Below are positions 35,983 through 45,265 of a stretch of 64,000 bases of DNA, in pieces. Source of the DNA: Rhodococcus qingshengii JCM 15477 (GTDB lineage Bacteria > Actinomycetota > Actinomycetes > Mycobacteriales > Mycobacteriaceae). Both the position numbers and the translations under genes were made by a program. Under the pieces are notes generated by a model, which saw nothing but the letters and a program-made list of their open reading frames with translations, ran no database searches and was not told the DNA's origin. Location of the stretch: NCBI RefSeq assembly GCF_023221595.1, contig NZ_CP096563.1:6133001-6197000 (forward strand). Reading direction: 5' to 3'. Every line of letters starts with the position of its first letter. Position 1 is the first letter of the stretch.

Positions 35983-36354
35983 GAATCGCCGAACGTGGAA
36001 GGTGAGCTTTCTCGCTGTCGCCCAACATCAGTCGATGTGTCCCGCGCCGATCGCTGCGGGTAAACCAACGACCTCGATCGACAATCGAAGACCCTGCCGC
36101 CCACACAATGCAACGCGTTCAATTTCAGATGCTCGGCGGGCTGCTCTACGCGTTCAGCGACGCTTGACCACCCTCCGGATCCTGATCCTTAAGCTCCGCC
36201 CCGGACGTCACCACGGCCTGGGACGTCAGCGGAGAGGTTCGAGCACGCGCGGGTCGTTGTTCCTGGGAGAGTTCACGGCGGTCGAAGCTTCGTAAGGTTC
36301 CTGTTGCAGAGCAACATGATCCGGGTGGCCGGCGTCCCCAGTCGCTGGGTTGCC
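35983..36354. other. Intergenic, nothing recognised
   Basis: This stretch contains the promoter side of the 35671-35982 gene and the 3' flank of the TIGR03086 gene. No coding pattern or repeat is visible. Confidence 0.3.
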
Positions 36355-36927
36355 TCACGGTCGTGGGTCGCGTCCGATGAAGGCCAGAAATCGAGTCTGA
36401 ACGTCGGAGTCGTCAGGCACATTTACCCGTGGCCCGTACTGGCCGCTGGACCGCAGCACCTCATCCCAGGACTCCATACCCGTGAGCATCATGGCGCAGC
36501 GTTCAGGGTCGAGGGTCTCGTCCTGACCGGTAGCGCGCGCCAGGTCCCAGCTGTGCATGAACACGTCGGCGGTGAAGAACTGCGCCACAGCCTGAGGTAG
36601 GGGTGCCTGACCGGTGTTCGGGTGGGAGAAGACTTTGTCCCCGGCAGTCGGATCGTCGAGAACGGCTTGGACACCGTCGTTGAAGATGCGCCACGCGGCT
36701 GCCGGGTCGTCATCGACGTCCGGACCGGAGGGCAATGTGATGCCGGCGCCTTCATGAAGGAACGGTGGAAACCATTCGACGAGGTGGCGAACAATGTCGC
36801 GGGCGTTCCAATCCTCGACCGGTGCGGCCCTGTTCCAGGCTGCCTGATCGGGTACTCCTTCGACGAGTTCGGTGAAGCGGCCGGCGAGTTCGCGGTACTC
36901 CTCGGCTGGGGTCTGTTCGGGGGTCAT
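36355..36927 (-). CDS. TIGR03086 family metal-binding protein (DinB/maleylpyruvate isomerase-like)
   Basis: The 190-residue protein has the DinB-like four-helix bundle seen in mycothiol-dependent enzymes: EEYRELAGRFTELVEGVP, the first metal histidine in ARDIVRHLVEWFPPFL, and the HSWDLARATGQDETL pair typical of TIGR03086 proteins. Members bind a divalent metal and some use mycothiol as cofactor, which fits an actinobacterial host. ATG 36927 is supported by GAGGA upstream and by the start of homology; the longer frame upstream has none. Confidence 0.85.
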   Translation of the reverse strand: MTPEQTPAEEYRELAGRFTELVEGVPDQAAWNRAAPVEDWNARDIVRHLVEWFPPFLHEGAGITLPSGPDVDDDPAAAWRIFNDGVQAVLDDPTAGDKVFSHPNTGQAPLPQAVAQFFTADVFMHSWDLARATGQDETLDPERCAMMLTGMESWDEVLRSSGQYGPRVNVPDDSDVQTRFLAFIGRDPRP

Positions 36928-37294
36928 CTGGTCCTCAGTTCTTCTGAATTGCGCCGCATTACATTTGCTGATTCGTTGCGACATGGTGGATCTCGGGTTT
37001 AAGAATGCGGCCACTATCGCGTCCGTCGCCGGTCCGCCCACCACCCGACCATGAGCACCGTACCCGTCGTCGTGACCGAACACGGCCGCAACGGCATCCG
37101 ATGGGAACGTGTGTGTGAATCACGCTGAGCCCGTCAATCTGTCCCCCGCCGCGATTCGCAGTAACTCACGCACACCGCTGAATTCCGCCGGAACCGAATA
37201 CCTCGTTTCTCCGCGCTGGCGATCTCTTTCAGTGTTTCTTCAGCAGCGGCGGGTCACTGTGGCGTGCAGATCACGGCCAACCACAGGAGACTTC
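36928..37294. other. Divergent intergenic region
   Basis: Holds promoters for the TIGR03086 gene and the DUF1707 gene. No operator symmetry was found. Confidence 0.3.
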
Positions 37295-37738
37295 ATGGGA
37301 ACCACCGACCCACAGTCCGCACCTATCGCACCCGGAATTCGAGCTTCGGACGCCGACCGCGAGCGGACAGCCGCCGCCCTCCATACCGCCGCTTCTGCCG
37401 GCATGCTCACCCTCCCCGAGGTGGACGAACGCTCACAGCTGCTGTACGCCAGCCGATTTCGCCACGAACTCGAATTTCTGGTGCGGGACCTCCCCACCGA
37501 TACGCCACCAGAACGCACATCAGTCGTCGACGGCACACTCGGTGACCACGTTCACGCCATTTGGGCGGCCCTGGTCGGTCTGCTTGTCGCCTGCGGGGCG
37601 CTGGCTCGGAAACATCCTCGAATCACCTCGGCGGCAGTGCTCACGTTGGCGGTTGCACTCGGCGTGTTGCTCGCCTTCGCCGGAACGGACATGCACGAGC
37701 ATATTCAGAAGACAGGTACTCATCTGACACCGAACTGA
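37295..37738 (+). CDS. DUF1707 (SHOCT-like) membrane protein
   Basis: The 147-residue protein has the DUF1707 domain: IRASDADRERTAAALHTAAS, GMLTLPEVDERSQLLYASR and the LEFLVRDLP closing helix. Two membrane segments follow (HAIWAALVGLLVACGALA and AAVLTLAVALGVLLAFAG). DUF1707 proteins are common in actinobacteria, with no established function. AGGAGA at 37285-37290 sets the ATG at 37295. Confidence 0.82.
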   Translation: MGTTDPQSAPIAPGIRASDADRERTAAALHTAASAGMLTLPEVDERSQLLYASRFRHELEFLVRDLPTDTPPERTSVVDGTLGDHVHAIWAALVGLLVACGALARKHPRITSAAVLTLAVALGVLLAFAGTDMHEHIQKTGTHLTPN

Positions 37739-38134
37739 CGCTTCCAGCGCCACGGTCATTCGAACCCGACTCACTTCCATCAAACATGGCCTGAACATAT
37801 TGGCCACAGCCCAGAACCCGGTCACAGACGCGAGCACTTCACCGCGACAACCGCACTCTGCAGCGGATCACGTACCCGCGATCGGCCTGAACCCGTTCCC
37901 CTGCAACGAATGTTCCGAAGCTGCAGTGACAGAAGGGTAATAGATTTCGTCGCCGCCTACCACAGGTTCCGCATCAGAATCTTCCCCTTCCACCTCACCG
38001 GGAGACCCTCCCCCGCCCGCCGCCGCTACGCGGCAAACGACGAAGCGGATCATTAGGTTTGCCAATCCTGTATGTACCATCATTCCCCTGGAGACGGCTG
38101 GAAAAGGTCCCGCTGCGGTAAAGAAGGACAATCG
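37739..38134. other. Intergenic region with IdeR box
   Basis: No gene seen. An iron-regulator site at 38053-38071 precedes the iron transporter operon. Confidence 0.4.
38053..38071 (+). promoter_or_regulatory. IdeR/DtxR iron box
   Basis: TTAGGTTTGCCAATCCTGT matches the 19-bp IdeR consensus at 13 of 19 positions, including the full TTAGGTT left arm and CCT in the right arm. It lies 64 bases before the iron-binding lipoprotein start, in position for iron-dependent repression. Confidence 0.68.
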
Positions 38135-39175
38135 ATGAGGATACGAATCGGACTGATGTCGGGGGTCGCACTGGCCACCGCAGCGGTGCTGACGATTTCG
38201 GGGTGCTCGAATTCCGGTTCGGACGGCGGGACGGACCCGGGCGCAGCCACCAAGATCACCGTGTACAACGCGCAGCACGAGTCGCTGACGCAGGAATGGG
38301 CCGATGCTTTCACCGCGGAGTCCGGAATCGAGGTGGAGCTACGTAACGGCAGTGATACCGAACTCGGCAACCAGCTCGTGGCCGAAGGCGACCGATCGCC
38401 GGCTGATGTGTTTCTCACCGAGAACTCCCCCGCTATGACACTCGTCGAGAATGCCGGGCTGTTCGCCGACGTCAACCAGGACGTCCTCGATCAGGTGCCG
38501 AGCCAGTACCGGCCGTCGAGTGGCAAGTGGACCGGCATCGCAGCCCGTTCCACCGTCTTCGCATACAACAAGGACATGTTGAAACAGGAGCAGCTGCCGA
38601 AGTCGCTGCTCGACCTGCAGGATCCCGCGTGGAAGGACCGGTGGGCCGCTTCGCCCTCAGGTGCCGACTTCCAGGCGATCGTCAGCGCACTGCTCGAACT
38701 CAAGGGTGAGGATGTCACTCGGCAGTGGCTGGCGGGAATGAAGGACAACGTCCGCACCTACAAGGGCAACAGCACGGTGATGAAGGCGGTCAATGCGGGG
38801 GAGATCCCGGGCGGTCTCATCTACCACTACTACTGGTTCGGCGATCAGGCCAAGACCGGTGAGAACAGCAACAACGTCGCACTCCACTACTTCAAGAACG
38901 AGGACCCCGGTGCATTCGTCAGTGTTTCCGGTGGTGGCGTCCTGAAGTCCAGCTCGAAACAGGATGCGGCGCAACAGTTCCTCAAGTTCGTCTCCGGCCA
39001 AAAGGGTCAACAGGTCCTGCAGACCGGGACATCGTTCGAATACACGGTGGGCAGCGGCGTGGCGGCGAACCCGAAGCTCGTTCCCCTCGCCGAGCTCCAG
39101 GCCCCACAGGTCGACCCTGCGAAGCTCAACAGCCCGCAGGTCACCGAGCTGATGACCGAAGCCGGCCTGCTCTGA
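38135..39175 (+). CDS. Iron(III) ABC transporter substrate-binding lipoprotein
   Basis: The 346-residue protein has a lipoprotein signal with lipobox LTISGC (cysteine 24) and the FbpA/FutA-type extracellular solute-binding fold: KITVYNAQHESLTQEW, EGDRSPADVFLTENSPAM, YRPSSGKWTGIAARSTVFAY and GGLIYHYYWFGDQAKTG with the Tyr-Tyr iron-coordinating pair. It captures ferric iron outside the membrane. It is followed by a matching permease and ATPase, and preceded by an IdeR box, which together support iron uptake. Confidence 0.9.
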   Translation: MRIRIGLMSGVALATAAVLTISGCSNSGSDGGTDPGAATKITVYNAQHESLTQEWADAFTAESGIEVELRNGSDTELGNQLVAEGDRSPADVFLTENSPAMTLVENAGLFADVNQDVLDQVPSQYRPSSGKWTGIAARSTVFAYNKDMLKQEQLPKSLLDLQDPAWKDRWAASPSGADFQAIVSALLELKGEDVTRQWLAGMKDNVRTYKGNSTVMKAVNAGEIPGGLIYHYYWFGDQAKTGENSNNVALHYFKNEDPGAFVSVSGGGVLKSSSKQDAAQQFLKFVSGQKGQQVLQTGTSFEYTVGSGVAANPKLVPLAELQAPQVDPAKLNSPQVTELMTEAGLL

Positions 39176-39219
39176 ATCTCGCACTGATCGGTCGGAGGCG
39201 GTCGGGGCACGCGCACACA

Positions 39220-40761
39220 GTGCGTCCCCTGACCGCCCGAACGCCGATGCCGCTCCCTTTGGCGGTTGCCGCGCTCATCGTTGTGGCCGCATCGATCATC
39301 CCGCTCGGGTACGTGATCGTCGAAAGCTTCGACACGGGTTGGGATACCGCATCGGCGTTGCTGTTTCGACCTCGGGTCCGGGAATTGCTGGCCAACACGG
39401 TGCTGCTGGTCGTGGTCACGGTGCCGATCTGCATCGTGCTCGGTGTAATCGCCGCCTGGCTCGTCGAACGCACCCGGGTGTTCGGGGCGAAGGTCTGGGC
39501 GGTCCTCCTCGCAGCTCCCCTGGCCGTTCCCGCGTTCGTGAACAGTTACTCGTGGGTGACCACTGTTCCCTCCCTGGGAGGTTTGCAGGGGGGCGTCCTC
39601 ATCGCGACCCTGTCGTACTTCCCTCTCGTGTACATCCCCACGGCCGCGACGCTTCGCCGGCTGGATCCGGCCGTGGAAGAATCGGCGCGTGCACTTGGTG
39701 CCGGGCCGTGGGCAGTGTTCTTCCGCGTCGTGGTGCCTCAGCTGCGGCTGGCCATCGCCGGCGGAGCGTTGCTGGTCTCGCTGCACCTGCTCGCCGAGTA
39801 CGGTGCGTTCGTCTTCATCCGGTTCGATACGTTCACCACCGCGATTTTCGAGCAATACCAGTCGACGTTCAACGGAGCTGCGGCCACCATGCTCGCTGGT
39901 GTGCTGGTGCTGCTCTGCCTCACGCTGCTGGTGATCGAATCTGTGGTCCGGGGCAGTGCGCGGTACGCCCGCATCGGCGCCGGAGCCGCCAGGCGCGCCG
40001 TGCCCGCCGAACTCGGCTGGGGGAACTCGCTGGCCGTCCTGCTCTTCCTCGGAGTGCTGATCGTTCTGTCCGTCGGCGTCCCGGTGATCAGTGTCCTACG
40101 CTGGCTGGTCATCGGCGGGGCGGCGGTCTGGAAGCTCGATACCGTCGGCTCCGCGCTGGTCCAAACCGTCGGCTTCGGCATCGCGGGCGCCGTGGTGACG
40201 TGTGTTCTCGCATTTCCGATCGCGTGGATTTCGATTCGCCACCGGGGGCGTTTCAGCCGGTTTCTGGAAGGCTGCACGTACATCTCGAGCTCACTTCCCG
40301 GAATCGTGGTGGCACTGGCGTTCGTCACCGTCTCCATTCGTTACCTGCATCCGCTCTACCAAACGGTCACCGTTGTCATCGCGGCCTACGCACTGCTGTT
40401 TTTGCCGCGCGCGCTGGTGAACCTGCGAACGGGGTTCGCGCAGGCGCCCATCGGTCTGGAGGAGGCGGCGCAGTCGCTCGGCCTCTCCCCACTGTCAGCC
40501 TTTTTCCGGGTTACGCTGCCGCTGGCGGCCCCAGCCACGGCGGCGGGTGGAGCGCTGGTGTTCTTGGGGATCGTGAACGAGCTGACCGCCACCCTCCTGC
40601 TGGCGCCGACCGGCACCCGCACGCTGTCCATGCAATTTTGGTCGCTGAGCAGCGAGATCGACTACGCCGGCGCCGCACCGTATGCGTTCATCATGATCGT
40701 GCTGTCGCTGCCCATGACTTACGTACTCTTCACCCAGTCGAAAAAGGTAGCCGGACTATGA
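39220..40761 (+). CDS. Iron(III) ABC transporter permease (FbpB-type, fused two-domain)
   Basis: The 513-residue membrane protein contains two binding-protein-dependent transport domains, each with an EAA-like loop (RRLDPAVEESARALGAGPWA and APIGLEEAAQSLGLSP). About 12 membrane helices are expected. It forms the channel for the ferric-iron ABC importer. GTG 39220 lies 45 bases after the preceding stop. Its last bases overlap the ATPase start (ATGA, 40758-40761). Confidence 0.92.
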   Translation: MRPLTARTPMPLPLAVAALIVVAASIIPLGYVIVESFDTGWDTASALLFRPRVRELLANTVLLVVVTVPICIVLGVIAAWLVERTRVFGAKVWAVLLAAPLAVPAFVNSYSWVTTVPSLGGLQGGVLIATLSYFPLVYIPTAATLRRLDPAVEESARALGAGPWAVFFRVVVPQLRLAIAGGALLVSLHLLAEYGAFVFIRFDTFTTAIFEQYQSTFNGAAATMLAGVLVLLCLTLLVIESVVRGSARYARIGAGAARRAVPAELGWGNSLAVLLFLGVLIVLSVGVPVISVLRWLVIGGAAVWKLDTVGSALVQTVGFGIAGAVVTCVLAFPIAWISIRHRGRFSRFLEGCTYISSSLPGIVVALAFVTVSIRYLHPLYQTVTVVIAAYALLFLPRALVNLRTGFAQAPIGLEEAAQSLGLSPLSAFFRVTLPLAAPATAAGGALVFLGIVNELTATLLLAPTGTRTLSMQFWSLSSEIDYAGAAPYAFIMIVLSLPMTYVLFTQSKKVAGL

Positions 40762-41798
40762 CCAACGCACTCGAAGTGGCAGGGCTCGACAAGAGGTTCG
40801 GCGCCGCGGCCGTCCTCCGCCAGATCTCGTTCGCCGTCGAGGCCGGATCCACCACCGCTATTGTCGGGCCGTCAGGCTGCGGGAAGACCACGTTGCTCCG
40901 CCTGATCGCCGGGTTCGAGAGACCGGACGCCGGGACTATCGCACTTGCCGGCCGTATCGTCGCTGGCGGGAAGTGGACGCCCGCGCACCGCCGGTCGGTG
41001 GGATACGTCGCCCAGGACGGAGCGCTGTTCCCGCACAACACTGTTGGCGCCAATATCGGGTTCGGACTGCCCCGCCGTGATCGGAGCGCGTCGAAGGTCG
41101 CCGAATTGCTCGAGATGGTTTCGCTCGATAGCTCCTATGCGACCCGTCGACCCGACCAGCTCTCCGGTGGGCAGCAACAGCGCGTGGCGCTCGCGCGGGC
41201 ACTGGCCCGCGAACCGGAACTGATGCTGCTCGACGAACCGTTCTCCGCGCTCGACGCCGGCTTGCGGGCCACTACCCGGCGGATCGTCGCAGATGTCCTG
41301 GCGAAGGCCGGAATCACCACCATCCTCGTCACCCACGACCAGCCCGAGGCTCTCTCGTTTGCTGATCGTGTGGCGGTGATGAGTGCCGGACGCCTCGCGC
41401 AGATCGGTACCCCCCGCGAAATCTATTCCACCCCCGTCGATGTCCCCACCGCGCAGTTCATCGGAGACGCCGTCGTGCTGTCGGCGCAGGTCGTGGAAGG
41501 CACAGCCCACTCTGCCCTCGGCGATATCGCTGTGGCCTCGACCGACATCCAGGGCGACGCCCGCATCATGGTGCGGCCGGAGCAGATCGAACTCACCCCG
41601 GACGGCGCTGGCATCGCCGGGACGGTAGTCGACATCGAATACCTCGGATCGGAAATGCTGCTCGGTATCCGCTTGGACACCGCAAGCGGAGCAGACGCCG
41701 AACGGGTCACGGTTCGCCGCTTCGGTGCCACCGCTCTCACCCCCGGGGACCGCGTCGGCATCCGTGTCGTCGGCCCCGCCGTGACATACCCGGCCTGA
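40758..41798 (+). CDS. Iron(III) ABC transporter ATP-binding protein (FbpC-type)
   Basis: The 346-residue ATPase has Walker A GPSGCGKTTLLRLIAG, the Q-loop VGYVAQDGALFPH, signature LSGGQQQRVALARALA, Walker B LMLLDEPFSALD and the H-loop ILVTHDQPEAL. A C-terminal TOBE-type regulatory domain follows (DARIMVRPEQIELTPDG). It powers iron import with the two upstream genes. ATG 40758 overlaps the permease stop by four bases; a much longer frame is only the permease read in another phase. Confidence 0.93.
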   Translation: MTNALEVAGLDKRFGAAAVLRQISFAVEAGSTTAIVGPSGCGKTTLLRLIAGFERPDAGTIALAGRIVAGGKWTPAHRRSVGYVAQDGALFPHNTVGANIGFGLPRRDRSASKVAELLEMVSLDSSYATRRPDQLSGGQQQRVALARALAREPELMLLDEPFSALDAGLRATTRRIVADVLAKAGITTILVTHDQPEALSFADRVAVMSAGRLAQIGTPREIYSTPVDVPTAQFIGDAVVLSAQVVEGTAHSALGDIAVASTDIQGDARIMVRPEQIELTPDGAGIAGTVVDIEYLGSEMLLGIRLDTASGADAERVTVRRFGATALTPGDRVGIRVVGPAVTYPA

Positions 41799-42027
41799 GA
41801 CAAGAACGAATCAGGCGTCCGGAGGACGGCAACAACTTCTGACCGTCGGCAAGACGCAGCGCGTAGTCTCGCGCGCCGTGCCCGGGTGCCGGTTCGTTCT
41901 CGTCGGGCACCACCTCTGGTGTCCGATCGACGGCCTGATCGATCCGACGTCGCGAAGCCAGCATGAAGACAGAATCATCCCTCGGTGCGCACGCCCTCGA
42001 CACACTTTCGCGGTGCCGGGCCTCGGA

Positions 42028-43428
42028 TCAGAACGACTCGGCCGGGGTCACCGAACTTGCCGCAAGCGTGACCACGACCTGACACCCACCCTGCGCGCTG
42101 TCGCCGATCCGTACCGAACCTCGGTGGGCGGAAACGATTTCCGCGACGATCGCCAAACCGAGACCGGAACCGCCGAGGTTGCGTTCACGGGAATTGTCGA
42201 GTCGCACGAACCGTTCGAAGACTCGGTCACGATCTGGCTGCGGGACGCCCGGGCCGTCGTCGGAGACGATGATCCGCGCGGTGTTTCCGCGCTGCATCAC
42301 TTGCGCGTGCACGGTCTGTGCAGCAAATCGGACGGCATTGTCGATGAGGTTGCGCACTACATGCTCGAGCTGCGTGCGGTCACCGCAAATCCGTACAGGG
42401 CTCAACGCGGCCGTGATCGTCTTCTCGGTCCCACCGCGAACGCGGCGGACTTCTGCGTCCACCACGTCGTCGAGATCCACCTCGCAGAGCCGCAGGGGTA
42501 GACCGTGCTCGTCGGCGCGAGCGAGCAACAGCAAGTCGTCGACCAGTAGATGCATGCGCGTGACCTCGGGCAGCAAGGTTTCCCGTACGAGTTCGTCGTC
42601 GAGCAGTTCTGGGCGGGCGTCAGCCAGTTCCAAGGCAAGGGTGAGGGTGGCCAGTGGGTTGCGTAGCTCGTGGGATGCATCTGCGACGAATCGGCGCTGC
42701 GCGGTGTGGCCGGCGTCGATTCGGGTGAGCATGTCGTTCATGGTGCGGGCCAACGCACTGATCTCGTCTCGGGGCGTGGGCACCGGAATCCGTTCACCGA
42801 GGTCGCTACTCGAAATGGCGGCGACCTGAGTGCGGATGTGTTCGACCGATCGCAGCGATCGCCGTACCAGTGTGTAGGTCGCTACTGCGGCGACGAGGGC
42901 GATGACCGGGCCGCCGAGGGCGAGGAGCCCGCCTACGGTGGCGACTGTGGCTTCCACTGGTTCTGCGCTCACCGCGACGATGACGGTGTAATCGGTTGCG
43001 CCGCTGGAGACTCCCTGCGCGGTGATCCGTAGGTCTGTCCCATGGTCAGTCCGCCCGGACAGTCCTCGTGCCGGCGACCCTCCGGCAGGTGGCCGCGCGT
43101 CGGTCGCCGGGGCGCCGGGGTAGGGGTCCGATGTCCGCACCACCTGCCCTGTCGGGTCGATGACTTGGACGAGGGTAATTCGTTGATTGGTGCCGAACAG
43201 CTCACTGTCGAGGTCGGCGGGCCGGTCGAACTGCAATCTGGTGGTGATGTCCTGGGCTCGGGTGCTCGCGGCGTCGTCGAGGGTGGAGATCAGGGCCCGG
43301 TCCAGTACGAACAGCAGCGCCGTCGCCCCTGCAGCCAAGGCGATGGTCACGACGGCGGCGGCAGCGAGCGCGGACCGGATTGCCAGTCCCCACATCGAAG
43401 GTCTGAGCCATTCGGGTACCGACCTCAT
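42028..43428 (-). CDS. Two-component sensor histidine kinase (no response regulator adjacent)
   Basis: The 466-residue kinase has an N-terminal membrane helix (AAAAVVTIALAAGATALLFV), an extracytoplasmic sensor of about 110 residues, a second helix (LLALGGPVIALVAAVATYTL), a HAMP domain and H-box FVADASHELRNPLATLTLAL. ATPase motifs are NLIDNAVRFA, IIVSDDGPGVP and NLGGSGLGLAIVAEIV. It is complete, but neither flank encodes a response regulator. On the 3' side lies a gene converging from the plus strand; on the 5' side a DedA gene on the same strand. The cognate regulator is elsewhere or has been lost. Confidence 0.93.
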   Translation of the reverse strand: MRSVPEWLRPSMWGLAIRSALAAAAVVTIALAAGATALLFVLDRALISTLDDAASTRAQDITTRLQFDRPADLDSELFGTNQRITLVQVIDPTGQVVRTSDPYPGAPATDARPPAGGSPARGLSGRTDHGTDLRITAQGVSSGATDYTVIVAVSAEPVEATVATVGGLLALGGPVIALVAAVATYTLVRRSLRSVEHIRTQVAAISSSDLGERIPVPTPRDEISALARTMNDMLTRIDAGHTAQRRFVADASHELRNPLATLTLALELADARPELLDDELVRETLLPEVTRMHLLVDDLLLLARADEHGLPLRLCEVDLDDVVDAEVRRVRGGTEKTITAALSPVRICGDRTQLEHVVRNLIDNAVRFAAQTVHAQVMQRGNTARIIVSDDGPGVPQPDRDRVFERFVRLDNSRERNLGGSGLGLAIVAEIVSAHRGSVRIGDSAQGGCQVVVTLAASSVTPAESF

Positions 43429-43537
43429 GAGCTCATCATCCGCTACCGCAGGCCCTCCGGGGCGTCGATGACAACAGTCCGAACCGCGGACACCAGACGG
43501 TTCAGCGCGGTCATGAAACGCAAATTCTGGGACGGGT

Positions 43538-44209
43538 TCACAGATCCCTGTCTGCGGTCGAGGCGTTGTCCGGTCGGCGGGCCGGCGGGGTTGTTCTCTG
43601 TTGTCGTGACCGCAGAGCGTTGATCAGCAGCGGTGCGACGGAGAGGAACACGATCAGGATCAGGATCACTTCGATGTGACTGCGGACGAACCCGATTCCA
43701 CCGAGCAGGTATCCCAGTGTCGGCACCCCGATTCCCCAGACGGTGCCACCGATGACGTTGTAGACGGCGAAGGTACGGTACTTCATCCCGGATGCGCCGG
43801 CCATGACCGGCGCGATGGTGCGGGCGACGGGGACGAAGCGGGCCAACAGGATTGTGCGCGGGCCGTAGCGGTCGAAGAACCGCCTCGACTGTTCGAGTTG
43901 TTTCGGGCCGATCCGTCTGGCACTGGGACGATGAAATACTGCCGCCCCAGCCTTCCTTCCGATCAGGAAGCCGAGTTGGTCGCCGACGATCGCAGCGATC
44001 GGGATGGTGAGCAGCAGCAACCACAGCGGGGCGAACGGATGCGGCTGCGCGGCGAAGACTCCGGCAGTGAACAGCAACGAGTCGCCGGGTAGGAAGAAGC
44101 CGACGAGCAGGCCCGTCTCGATGACGACGGCGCCGAGGACGCCGAGCAGCCCGAGGGTGCCCAGCAGTGTCGACGCATCCAATATTCCAGGTCCCAATGC
44201 CACGCTCAT
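43538..44209 (-). CDS. DedA family membrane protein
   Basis: The 223-residue protein has the canonical DedA pattern: ETGLLVGFFLPGDSLLFTAG, GRKAGAAVFHRPSARRIGPK, FDRYGPRTILLARFVPVART and MAGASGMKYRTFAVYNVIGG. It is closer to the classical DedA/YqjA type than the two diverged DedA copies at 11.5 and 52.6 kb. DedA proteins are proposed to recycle undecaprenyl phosphate or phospholipid. Its start overlaps the end of the PAP2 gene by four bases, so the two are one unit. Confidence 0.92.
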   Translation of the reverse strand: MSVALGPGILDASTLLGTLGLLGVLGAVVIETGLLVGFFLPGDSLLFTAGVFAAQPHPFAPLWLLLLTIPIAAIVGDQLGFLIGRKAGAAVFHRPSARRIGPKQLEQSRRFFDRYGPRTILLARFVPVARTIAPVMAGASGMKYRTFAVYNVIGGTVWGIGVPTLGYLLGGIGFVRSHIEVILILIVFLSVAPLLINALRSRQQRTTPPARRPDNASTADRDL

Positions 44210-45120
44210 GCCGGTTGTCCCATCGTCGTCGGGTTGTTGCGGCCCCGGTCAGCGGCGGTCGCGTCCAAGGCTCCGGTGCGCCGGTCGTGGGAGCGGGCCA
44301 TCCAGATCGTGTAGATCGCACCGCCGATCACCGCGGCGAGGCCGCCGAGGAGCATGCCGCCGATCACATCGCTGAGCCAGTGTTCACCGAGGTACAGGCG
44401 AGTTACCGACACCACTGCCGCCACGGCTGCGACCGTCACCAGCAACAACGTGCGCCGGGTCGGCGACCAGGCATACCCGAGCATGAGAGCGGCCGTCATG
44501 AACAACGCCATTGCCCCTGTCGCATGCCCGGACGGAAAGGAATGGTCAGTCTCGAGCAGAACCTGGGATGCGATCGGGGGACGTGACCGCCCGACAACGG
44601 ATTTCGTCACGGTCGAAGCCAGTGCGGCCGCACCGACGGTCCCGATGAGAATCAGCGCGGGGATCGGCGAGCGGGCTCGCCTGGACAGCACCGCACCGAT
44701 CACGACCGCGAGGACTATGGTGCCCGCCGGTCCGCCGGCGTCGGTAACAGCGATGGCCGGCCCGGTCACCCAGTCCGAGCGGTGCTCGGTGAACCACCCC
44801 AAGACCGCCGGGTCCGCGCTGGTCAACCAGTCTCCCGCTTTTACCTGATAGGCCAGCGCGACGAACGCCGCCGCCAAACCGGTGCTCTGCAGGCTGATGA
44901 GCGCCGTTCCGGCCGAGCGGTGAGTTCCTGGCAGGCTCCGCCAGAGCGAGGCGCCCAAAAACAGTGCCACTCCCCCGACCAACACGATCAGAGCGATGGC
45001 GGCTGCCGCGCCTTGGTGTACGCCGGACACCAATTCGTGGGCCCTCCCGACCAGGTTCACGCGGACCGAGGCACCGTGCGCCGACACCGAGGACACCGGA
45101 TGTGGTTCTACTTCTTTCAC
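44206..45120 (-). CDS. PAP2 family phosphatase, polytopic membrane
   Basis: The 304-residue membrane protein has all three PAP2 motifs: KSVVGRSRPP, SFPSGHATG and TRLYLGEHWLSDVIGG, with the catalytic histidines intact. These enzymes dephosphorylate lipid phosphates such as undecaprenyl pyrophosphate or phosphatidic acid on the outer side of the membrane. Coupling with the downstream DedA gene (overlap 44206-44209) points to lipid-carrier recycling: phosphatase outside, DedA returning the carrier (inference). Confidence 0.9.
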   Translation of the reverse strand: MKEVEPHPVSSVSAHGASVRVNLVGRAHELVSGVHQGAAAAIALIVLVGGVALFLGASLWRSLPGTHRSAGTALISLQSTGLAAAFVALAYQVKAGDWLTSADPAVLGWFTEHRSDWVTGPAIAVTDAGGPAGTIVLAVVIGAVLSRRARSPIPALILIGTVGAAALASTVTKSVVGRSRPPIASQVLLETDHSFPSGHATGAMALFMTAALMLGYAWSPTRRTLLLVTVAAVAAVVSVTRLYLGEHWLSDVIGGMLLGGLAAVIGGAIYTIWMARSHDRRTGALDATAADRGRNNPTTMGQPA

Positions 45121-45265
45121 CCAATCAGTATCGAAGTCGGCAGCTGTGGAGCCGCTGAGAATGGGACGCCGATCACGCCCTCCCTGCCGAGAAAGACCGT
45201 CGGCACGAACAGGTGCTCGGTCTCTCTCAGGGCGTTTTCAGCATCGTGTCTCTACGGTCGGGGAT

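Noticed and set aside
39339..40757. 819-residue frame reading into the iron ATPase
   Set aside because: The first 473 residues are an arginine-rich shadow of the permease; the ATPase begins at the ATGA overlap at 40758.
43443..43537. C-terminal remnant of a response regulator upstream of the kinase
   Set aside because: The peptide near TVVIDAPEGLR has only superficial likeness to the winged-helix end of OmpR-type regulators.
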